Origin: Acidithiobacillus ferrooxidans ATCC 23270
GTDB taxonomy: Bacteria > Pseudomonadota > Gammaproteobacteria > Acidithiobacillales > Acidithiobacillaceae
Reading direction: 5' to 3'
Assembly: GCF_000021485.1 (NCBI RefSeq)
Contig: NC_011761.1
Span: 402,001 to 466,000, forward strand
DNA: 64,000 nucleotides
Position 1 is the first letter of the stretch. Each line of letters begins with the position of its first letter. Below the pieces are notes generated by a model. The model ran no database searches. It worked only from the letters and a program-made list of their open reading frames with translations, and had not been told where the DNA came from. Positions 43,078-48,781 of the stretch are shown here, in pieces. A program made the position numbers and the translations under genes.

Positions 43078-43917
43078 ATGAGTCAAACGTTACTGGCCCT
43101 CTACGGGCTCAAGTGGAATCCCTTCTCCGCCGATCTGCCCATTGCGGCGGTCAGTGTCCCGCCCAAAGTCGAGGATTTCTGCTGGCGGATAGAACATGCT
43201 CTGGTCCGGGAGGGGGGCTTCGCTCTGATCCAGGGCGATCCCGGCACCGGCAAGAGCGTGATCCTGCGCTTGCTGGCGGAGCGCCTGTCCCGGTTGCCGG
43301 ATCTGACCGTCGGCGCCATCCATCACCCGCAGAGCAATCTCGCGGACTTTTACCGGGAACTGGGAGATATCTTTGCCGTCTCCCTCAAACCCAGTAACCG
43401 CTGGGGCGGCTTCAAGGCCCTGCGCGAGCGCTGGCTCGCCCATCTGGAGGCCACCCGCCGTCGCCCGGTGTTGCTCATTGACGAGGCCCAGGAGATGAAT
43501 GCCCCGGTGCTCTGCGAACTGCGCCTGCTGTCCAGTGCCCGCTTCGATTCCCAGAGCTTGCTCAGTGTCCTCCTCGCCGGGGATGCCCGACTCACCGAAA
43601 AACTGCGCCGGGAAGAACTGGTCCCGCTGGGCAGTCGCATCCGGGTCCGTCTGCACACCGAGTCTGCCAGCCGTAATGAACTGCTCGGCTGCCTGGAACA
43701 CCTGATGACCGAAGCCGGTAACGCCGGACTGATGACGGCAGGTCTCTGCCAGACCCTCTGTGATCATGCCATGGGTAATTACCGGGTGCTCACCCAAATG
43801 GCGGCCGAACTCCTGGCGGCCGCCACCCAACGCCAACTGGATCAACTGGACGAGAAGCTGTTCCTCGAACTCTACGGCCCCGCCCAGCAACCCGCCCGGC
43901 GCAAAGCCGCACACTGA
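43078..43917 (+). CDS. Transposition AAA ATPase (ExeA/TniB/TnsC-like)
   Basis: Protein of 279 residues starting MSQTLLALYGLKWNPFSADLP, which is typical of ExeA-like AAA ATPases that work with DDE transposases. Walker A is GDPGTGKS (about residues 57-64) and Walker B is VLLIDEAQEM. Sensor I is in SVLLAGDARL and the arginine-rich IRVRLHTESASRNELLGCLEHLM forms the lid. All motifs are intact, so the ATPase could serve a related transposon in trans. Expected role: target selection and transposase activation. Confidence 0.87.
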   Translation: MSQTLLALYGLKWNPFSADLPIAAVSVPPKVEDFCWRIEHALVREGGFALIQGDPGTGKSVILRLLAERLSRLPDLTVGAIHHPQSNLADFYRELGDIFAVSLKPSNRWGGFKALRERWLAHLEATRRRPVLLIDEAQEMNAPVLCELRLLSSARFDSQSLLSVLLAGDARLTEKLRREELVPLGSRIRVRLHTESASRNELLGCLEHLMTEAGNAGLMTAGLCQTLCDHAMGNYRVLTQMAAELLAAATQRQLDQLDEKLFLELYGPAQQPARRKAAH

Positions 43918-43928
43918 GGAGCCCGTCA

Positions 43929-44131
43929 TGATCTCTTACCCCTGCAACGACCAGACGCCCCTGCCGCCGCTCTCCGACGAGGCCGCCGTCACGGTCCTGG
44001 AGTTCCTGCACCACTTCACCGAATGCTTCGAGAGTCAGTACTACGGGGAGATCCACCGGTATTACGAAGAACGATCACAGGCCAATACTCAGGCTGCTGA
44101 GCTGCCACCTGCCGACGATCCGCTGTTCTGA
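43929..44131 (+). CDS. Small acidic transposon protein
   Basis: 67 residues (MISYPCNDQTPLPPLSDEAAVTVLEFLHHFTECFES...), acidic, with one amphipathic helix around residues 18-40. It lies 11 bases after the ATPase gene behind GAGGAGCC and before the terminator. Unrecognised, but its position and good ribosome site make it a probable accessory transposon gene. Confidence 0.6.
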
Positions 44132-44149
44132 AAAACTGACCAATCCAAG

Positions 44150-44193
44150 AGCCATGCCGCCCCGTTCACAAAATCGGGCTGCGTGGCTTTTTT
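44150..44193 (+). terminator. Terminator of the transposon operon
   Basis: AGCCATGCCGCCCCG and CGGGCTGCGTGGCT form a long imperfect stem around a ten-base loop followed by TTTTTT, 19 bases after the small acidic gene. Confidence 0.8.
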
Positions 44194-44218
44194 ATGCCGC
44201 CGTCTGCCCCTCAAATAT

Positions 44219-44256
44219 GTTGACCAGTGAACCATCGATTTGGGTGACCACACTCA
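44219..44256 (-). repeat. Transposon right terminal repeat region
   Basis: Inner GTTGACCAGTG and outer TGACCACACTCA; the inverse of the outer copy (TGAGTGTGGTCA) matches the left end at ten of twelve positions. Confidence 0.75.
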
Positions 44257-44436
44257 TACGGAGAATATGAGGTGCTCATAAACATCCGTACGCTGGAGGT
44301 TATCCAGGGCGATATGCCTAGACGGGCGCTGGCGTTGGTGTTGGAATGGGCACAGGAGCATCGGGCTGAACTCATGGAGAATTGGGAGCTATGCACACAC
44401 AACCAGTCACTCAAAAAGATCCATCCACTAACTTAG
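44257..44436 (+). pseudogene. DUF4160 protein, C-terminal part
   Basis: Resumes with YGEYEVLINIRTLEVIQGDMPRRALALVLEWAQEHRAELMENWELC, the conserved C-terminal two thirds of DUF4160. The right copy of TACG begins it. It is in frame with the N-terminal part at 37305. No start codon or ribosome site serves it, so DUF4160 is inactivated while its DUF2442 partner downstream remains intact. Confidence 0.9.
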
Positions 44437-44723
44437 TGCCGCCCATCTCCCCGAAAGCACCGTGGCGCGTGACTTCCGTGCGCGCGCTCGACGGATACCG
44501 ACTGCATGTCCGCTTTGTGGATGGAACAGAGGGCGAGGTCTGGATGGATGCCCTGATTCATAGTCCTGGTGCGGGCGTTTTTGGGTGCCTCTCAGAGTCC
44601 ACGGTGTTCAGCGCGGTGGGTCTGGAGCATGGGGTGGTGACGTGGCCAGAGGAAATAGACCTGGCACCAGACGCTATGTATGACGCCATTAAAGCGCATG
44701 GAAAGTGGGTATTGAGTGGCTGA
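44391..44723 (+). CDS. DUF2442 protein, partner of DUF4160
   Basis: 110-residue protein with APWRVTSVRALDGYRLHVRFVDGTEGEVWMD and the C-terminal GVVTWPEEIDLAPDAMYDAIKAHG, the DUF2442 hallmarks (SPbeta-type two-domain fold). The start ATG lies inside the end of DUF4160 in another frame, the coupled arrangement common for this pair. With the DUF4160 promoter now 6.9 kb away, expression would depend on the transposon or on an internal promoter. If DUF4160 is toxic, this is an orphan antidote. Confidence 0.87.
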   Translation: MHTQPVTQKDPSTNLVPPISPKAPWRVTSVRALDGYRLHVRFVDGTEGEVWMDALIHSPGAGVFGCLSESTVFSAVGLEHGVVTWPEEIDLAPDAMYDAIKAHGKWVLSG

Positions 44724-44871
44724 TGTTATCTTTTGTCGCAAGAAAGCACCATGACCGCGGGGAACGAACCCAGCAAAACCAGGCCATCCGTCCCGGCCCG
44801 CCGGGCGCCCACCAGACAAATTGATCCCTTCTGTCTGGTAAACCCGCAGGAAGATCATCCATTGTTGTGCG

Positions 44872-44923
44872 GCATAACCCCTTGTTACACTGCACAGACA
44901 GTACCGTCGAACTTACGTTATGC
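44872..44923 (+). other. attC site 10
   Basis: GCATAAC and GTTATGC are perfectly complementary cores 52 bases end to end. TGTTACACTGCACAGACAGTACCGTCGAAC lies between them, a short AT-richer site of a different subtype from the GC-rich sites 2-9. Confidence 0.82.
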
Positions 44924-44946
44924 AAGTGCTTAAGTGAGGGAGTTCC

Positions 44947-45279
44947 ATGAGTAATAATGAATTTGATTGGGATAAATACTTTGCGGAATCAAATTGGAAT
45001 GACATTCGAGAAAACTCACCGTTCCTCAATATGCAAAGCCTTCCTTCTTTGGTTAATTAAAAGGCCGGGTTAGTCTATCTATCATCTATAGATTCGTGTT
45101 TTTCGATGCTTGATGCAGGCAGCTCTGATAATGCTATTCCATGTGTGAAATCGGTGTTCCAAAGTGCACTAGAATCAAATAACTATTACAAGGCAGCTAT
45201 CGCGAGCTCTGACTTCTACACAATGAAAAATATGTTATCCGATATTGGTATTCATAACACAGATATAATTGACGATTAG
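44947..45279 (+). pseudogene. Cassette 11: AT-rich gene with in-frame stop
   Basis: ATG 44947 behind GAGGGAG opens SNNEFDWDKYFAESNWNDI and stops at TAA 45058 after 37 residues. The same frame continues without a break: KAGLVYLSSIDSCFSMLDAGSSDN, ALESNNYYKAAIASSDFYTMKNM, to TAG at 45277. A single point mutation therefore split a 110-codon gene. The sequence is far more AT-rich than its surroundings, which suggests a distant donor. Acidic N-terminus and length would suit an immunity-type protein, but no family is recognised. Confidence 0.65.
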
Positions 45280-45283
45280 TAGT

Positions 45284-45343
45284 GCATAATAAGTCGTTCA
45301 AGACGACCGCGCTACGCGCGTCGCCTTAACTCCAGCGTTAGGT
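45284..45343 (+). other. attC site 11
   Basis: GCATAAT to GTTAGGT, 60 bases, with CAAGACGACCGCGC and GCGCGTCGCCTT arms. The first core has T in place of the final C. Confidence 0.83.
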
Positions 45344-45350
45344 ATCAACA

Positions 45351-45692
45351 ATGAACGAATCGCGGTATCGCGAAGTGTGGCTTGAAAGTCCAGACGGGCA
45401 ATCTCTTTGTGCCCTTATAAACGGCAATCTAGGGTGGCTAATGTATCTTCGAGAAAACGGGGATGCCGGATTCAGTTCACGAAATCCCAACTACAGTGGG
45501 CCTGCTGACGCCACAATCGAGTATCGGTTAAGCAATGGACAACAGGATGAATATCCTGCGTCGTGGGCGCTTTCCGTTGCTGAAATTGAGCGCGCACTTA
45601 ATTTCTTTCAGAAGGAGCACAAACCGCCGACATTCATCCATTGGCATAACGACTCTGGAGATGGAACTATTCTTGAACACCAAGATGCCTAA
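45351..45692 (+). CDS. Cassette 12: Imm1-type immunity protein
   Basis: 113-residue protein with GQSLCALINGNLGWLMYLRENGDAGFSS, then IEYRLSNGQQDEYPASWALSVAEIERALNFFQKEHKPPTFIHWHND, the Imm1 family core. Imm1 proteins neutralise toxin domains of contact-dependent or polymorphic toxin systems. No cognate toxin is in the window, so it is an orphan immunity gene captured as a cassette, a protective arrangement seen in integrons. The start lies about seven bases after the attC 11 core. Confidence 0.85.
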   Translation: MNESRYREVWLESPDGQSLCALINGNLGWLMYLRENGDAGFSSRNPNYSGPADATIEYRLSNGQQDEYPASWALSVAEIERALNFFQKEHKPPTFIHWHNDSGDGTILEHQDA

Positions 45693-45707
45693 CGAATAAG
45701 GTTAGAT
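45687..45707 (+). other. attC remnant 12
   Basis: GCCTAAC and GTTAGAT cores only seven bases apart; the internal arms are gone. The group II intron remnant begins directly after it, so this is probably an attC damaged by the intron or by later deletion. Confidence 0.6.
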
Positions 45708-45711
45708 CCCG

Positions 45712-46163
45712 GTGGACAGGCCCAAGAACCGCAAGTTTCTGGGCTTCACGGTCAGCCGCAACGGAGCTAGGCTGAAGGTGGCCGACAAGGCCCTCGACAA
45801 GCTGAAAGATCGGGTGCGGGAACTGACCCGTCGTACACGAGGCAACAACATTGGCGTTATCGTGGCAGAGCTGAGGAAAGCCCGCTTGGTTGGAAAGCGT
45901 ATTTCGGCATTGCCGAGGTACTGAGCCCTCTGCGCGACATCGACAAGTGGGTACGACGCAAGTTACGCTGCTGCGTCTGGAAACAATGGGGGCCGGCGGG
46001 CTACAGGGAACTACGCAAGCGCGGGGTAACGGTGCGCGAAGCGTGGAACATCAGCAAGTCGGCGCATGGGCCGTGGCGGCTGTCGAAGACAGCGGCGCTG
46101 ACCATTGCATTACCATTGGCCTTCTTCAAGAACCTGGGAGTGCCGAGCCTTGCGGCCCGGTAA
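45712..46163 (+). pseudogene. Group II intron reverse transcriptase, C-terminal fragment
   Basis: VDRPKNRKFLGFTVSRNGARLKVADKALDKLKDRVREL is the end of the RT palm/thumb of bacterial group II intron proteins, without the YADD-bearing palm. One base is missing near 45887. The next frame then continues LGWKAYFGIAEVLSPLRDIDKWVRRKLRCCVWKQWG, GYRELRKRGVTVREAWN and KSAHGPWRLSKT (maturase domain), and FFKNLGVPSLAAR to TAA at 46161. No endonuclease domain follows, as in class C introns. It is dead by truncation and frameshift. Confidence 0.88.
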
Positions 46164-46254
46164 GCATTCAATTCATCGAACCGCCGGATACGTGGTGACC
46201 CGTTCGTCCGGTGGTGTGGGAGGGAGGGGCCGTGAGGCTTCTTCCTATCCCGAT
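46164..46254 (+). ncRNA. Group II intron 3' domains (DV/DVI)
   Basis: GAACCGCCGGATACG...CGTTCGTCCGGTGGTG forms the domain V-like hairpin right after the maturase stop, followed by TGTGGGAGGG and a domain VI-like segment. It ends CTATCCCGAT at 46254, a usual class C 3' terminus. Confidence 0.7.
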
Positions 46255-46620
46255 GTGCGCCGGGCATGGCGCGTTACTTCGCAGGTGCGAGTCCTGTGGC
46301 CAGGTTTTCGCAGAGCCGAAGGCGAGGAGAAGGGCAAGGGCGTCGTCGCGAGGCGGGGTCTGGAGGAAGCCCAATCCGAGGCTGCGGGGCGATGAACAAA
46401 AACCGGATATGAGGCGTGATGCATCCGGGACGAGCGGGCACGTGACCGCGAAGCCCTCCATCCATCTGCGGTTGTTGGGATGCACTTTGTAAATCCGGCG
46501 GCAGCGCAGAAAGTGACGTGTCTTGGCCCGGGAGGTCTCCACGACAATGGGCCGGCGACATGCCACAAAATGACGGGCAACCGGCATTGAAAGTCATGGA
46601 GAAGTCAGCAATCAGAGGAC
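46255..46620 (+). ncRNA. Group II intron 5' domains, truncated
   Basis: Begins GTGCGCCGGGCATGGCGCG, a class C-like 5' terminus, and continues with GGTGCGAGTCCTGTG, GAGCCGAAGGCGAGGAG and GGTCTGGAGGAAGCCCAA (domain I elements). GTCTTGGCCCGGGAGGTCT and GAAGTCAGCAATCAGAGG follow, the usual stretch just before the intron protein gene. It breaks off there and chromosomal sequence resumes. Short open frames over this RNA are not genes. Confidence 0.65.
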
Positions 46621-46642
46621 CATCAATTTGCTTGATCCCACA

Positions 46643-47236
46643 ATGTATGGTGATCCCCTCGCCATGCTACTTACCCGTGTTCGCGAATGCGAACTTTGCG
46701 CCGGACACCTGCCGCTTGGTGCGCGTCCGGTGCTGCAGATGGATTCGCGCGCCCGTATTTTGATCGCTGCGCAGGCACCGGGCAGGAAGGTGCATGAAAC
46801 AGGTATTCCCTTCAACGATGCCAGCGGCGATAGGCTTCGTGCCTGGCTGGGTATCTCCCGAGAAGTATTCTACGACGCCCGACAGGTGGCGCTCGTACCC
46901 ATGGGATTCTGCTACCCAGGCACAGGAACATCCGGAGACTTGCCGCCGCGGCCAGAGTGCGCTCGTGCCTGGCATGGGGAATTACTGCCGCATTTGCAGC
47001 ATCTGCAACTCACCCTGGTCATCGGCCAGTATGCCCGGGCTTATCACCTTCCCGCCGAGGCCGGAACGCTGACGGAGGTGGTTCATGCATGGCGCGAAAA
47101 CTGGCCCAACCGGATACCGCTGCCGCATCCCAGCCCGCGTAATAATCTGTGGCTGAAGCGCAATCCGTGGTTCGAGGAAGATCTCATTCCGATGCTTCAG
47201 GCGCGCGTGGCCGAGGTGCTTGCGCAGGACCGTTGA
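46643..47236 (+). CDS. Uracil-DNA glycosylase superfamily protein
   Basis: Protein of about 197 residues with RVRECELCAGHLPLGARPVLQ, ILIAAQAPGRKVHETGIPFNDASGDRLRAWLG (the GxAPG and D-x-S-G motifs of the UDG fold) and LPHPSPRNNLW (the HPS loop). It fits the COG1573-type group. Only the CELC pair of a possible iron-sulfur site is present near the N-terminus, so cluster binding like that of family 4 enzymes is doubtful. The start is ATG 46643; a TTG at 46628 would add five residues. It is the first intact backbone gene after the integron, so its promoter region may have been replaced by intron sequence. Confidence 0.8.
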   Translation: MYGDPLAMLLTRVRECELCAGHLPLGARPVLQMDSRARILIAAQAPGRKVHETGIPFNDASGDRLRAWLGISREVFYDARQVALVPMGFCYPGTGTSGDLPPRPECARAWHGELLPHLQHLQLTLVIGQYARAYHLPAEAGTLTEVVHAWRENWPNRIPLPHPSPRNNLWLKRNPWFEEDLIPMLQARVAEVLAQDR

Positions 47237-47302
47237 CGTGGCGTTCAGGAGCGCATTGTCCTTGAATGTGCATGGTAACCTGCGGCCGCGCCCCAGCGAG
47301 CG

Positions 47303-48778
47303 CTACGTCCCGCAAAAGGTTTTGAATGGCCCGAAATCCTCGGGGGCAGGCTGGGTATAGCTCTCCAGCCCCGGACGCTCCGCGAAGGGCCGTTCCAGCA
47401 CGGCGAGCAGCGCTTTGAATGGGGTGAGGTCCTGGTTCAGCGTAGCGGCGGCCAAGGCTTCCTCGACTTTGTGGTTGCGGGGTATGTAGAGCGGATTGAC
47501 CTGATCCATAGCCTCGGCGCGCGCCTCCGCGGTGGCGCTTTCGTGCGCCAGCCGGGCTTGCCATTGCGCCAACCAAAGATCAAACGGCGCCTGGTTGACA
47601 AAGTGGGCGCGGACCTGCGCCGGATCACCGCGCACTGCCGCTGATAAACCGCGGAAGACCTGGGTGAAGTCGGCATTCTGGCCTTCCATGGCGGATAAAA
47701 GGGCTTGCGCCAGCGCTAGATCGCCGTCCTCCGCCGTGGCCAGGCCCATCTTGGCGCGCATGCCATCGAGCCAGTGGCGGGTGTAGAGCTTGGGAAATTC
47801 GTTGAGCTGTTCGGTCAGCAGGCGCGCGGCCTCATCGGGGTCGGGGTGAACCAGATCAATCAGGGTTTCGGCGAAGCGCGTGAGATTCCACTGTGCAATC
47901 AATGGTTGGTGGGCGTAGGCATAGCGGCCATGGGCGTCGATGGAGCTGAAAACAGTCTCCGGATCGTAGTTATCCATGAAGGCGCAGGGGCCGTAATCGA
48001 TGGTCTCGCCGGCGATGCTCATGTTGTCCGTGTTCATCACACCGTGAATGAAACCGACCAGCATCCAGCGCGCGATCAGGGCTGCCTGTGCGGCGGATAC
48101 CGCCGCAAACAGCTCCAGATAGGGATTGTCCGCACCTTTCAGGGGGGGGTAGTGGCGGGCGATGGTGTAATCAGCCAGTTGTTTGACCCGGACGTTTTCG
48201 TTGCGTGCGGCAAAGAACTGAAAGGTGCCGACGCGAATATGGCTGGCGGCGATGCGGGTGAGGATGGCGCCGGGGAGCCATGTTTCCCGACGGACGGTTT
48301 CCCCGGTCGTGACGGCGGCCAGCGCGCGCGTCGTGGGTATGCCCAGCGCATGCATGGCTTCGCCGATGACATATTCGCGCAGCACCGGCCCCAGTGCCGC
48401 TTTGCCATCGCCGCCCCGGGAAAAGGGCGTGCGACCAGAGCCTTTCAGTTGCATATCCCGGCGCCGACCATGGCGATCGATCAACTCGCCGAGCAAGAGG
48501 GCGCGGCCGTCCCCCAGTTGCGGAGAGAAGTGGCCGAACTGATGGCCGGCATAGGCCTGAGCCAAGGGCAGCGCGCCTTCCGGGACCTGATTCCCGGAAA
48601 AAATGGCGGCACCCAGTTCATCGTCCAGCGTGGCACTGTCGAGTCCCAGCTCCTCCGCCAGTGCCTGGTTCAACAGCAGCAGTCGGGGCGCTGGTGCCGT
48701 GGCCGCCTGCCAGGGAGCGTAAAAGCCCTCCAGATCGCGCGCATAGCTATTGTCAAAATGTAATAATGCCTTATCCAT
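47303..48778 (-). CDS. selO: Protein adenylyltransferase SelO (YdiU)
   Basis: Pseudokinase-fold enzyme that transfers AMP from ATP to protein hydroxyls and helps redox homeostasis. The 491-residue product shows [40 protein letters not shown] (nucleotide loop), [22 protein letters not shown]-type [26 protein letters not shown] and [25 protein letters not shown] (metal Asn/Asp). It ends [12 protein letters not shown], where the penultimate residues follow the conserved Cys-containing tail. It is three bases upstream of clpA in the opposite sense of order and probably shares its message. Confidence 0.94.
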   Translation of the reverse strand: [491 protein letters not shown]

Positions 48779-48781
48779 CCG

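Larger units (their letters stand above)
37390..44256 (+). mobile_element. 6.87-kb DDE transposon with AAA ATPase, inserted in DUF4160
   Basis: Ends are TGAGTACGGTCA (37390-37401) and TGACCACACTCA (44245-44256), a 12-base terminal inverted repeat with two mismatches. A second repeat copy lies inside each end (GACGGTCAC at 37428, GTTGACCAGTG at 44219). TACG flanks both sides. Genes in order: zinc-ribbon protein, DDE transposase, ExeA/TniB-like ATPase and a small acidic protein, then a terminator. The transposase-plus-ATPase logic resembles Tn5053/Tn7/Mu relatives. The RIT element within it accounts for 3.43 kb, so the parental transposon was about 3.44 kb. Confidence 0.88.
31141..46620 (+). 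mobile_element. Integron cassette array (with later insertions)
   Basis: A run of short plus-strand genes, each followed by an imperfect palindrome that begins RYYYAAC and ends GTTRRRY, the hallmark of attC recombination sites. Eleven sites plus one short remnant are listed separately. Cassette genes are unrelated to each other, differ in base composition and carry their own ribosome sites. The 37.3-44.4 kb part is enlarged by a transposon with a nested RIT element, and the end carries group II intron remnants. The integrase is dead, so the array is probably static. Confidence 0.9.
45708..46620 (+). mobile_element. Permuted group II intron remnant
   Basis: A 5'-truncated reverse transcriptase and the 3' RNA domains (to 46254) are followed at once by the 5' RNA domains of a related intron (from 46255). 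The apparent 3' terminus (CTATCCCGAT) abuts the apparent 5' terminus (GTGCGCCGGGC) without exon between. Class C introns of the attC-targeting type fit the location. The order 3' half then 5' half is a circular permutation or the core of a head-to-tail tandem. Confidence 0.7.

Noticed and set aside
44733-44933. A 66-codon plus-strand frame after DUF2442
   Set aside because: It runs through attC 10 and has no ribosome site or domain.
46105-46597. Several short open frames on both strands over the intron remnant
   Set aside because: They lie over structured intron RNA domains; translations are Arg/Pro/Ser-rich and match nothing.
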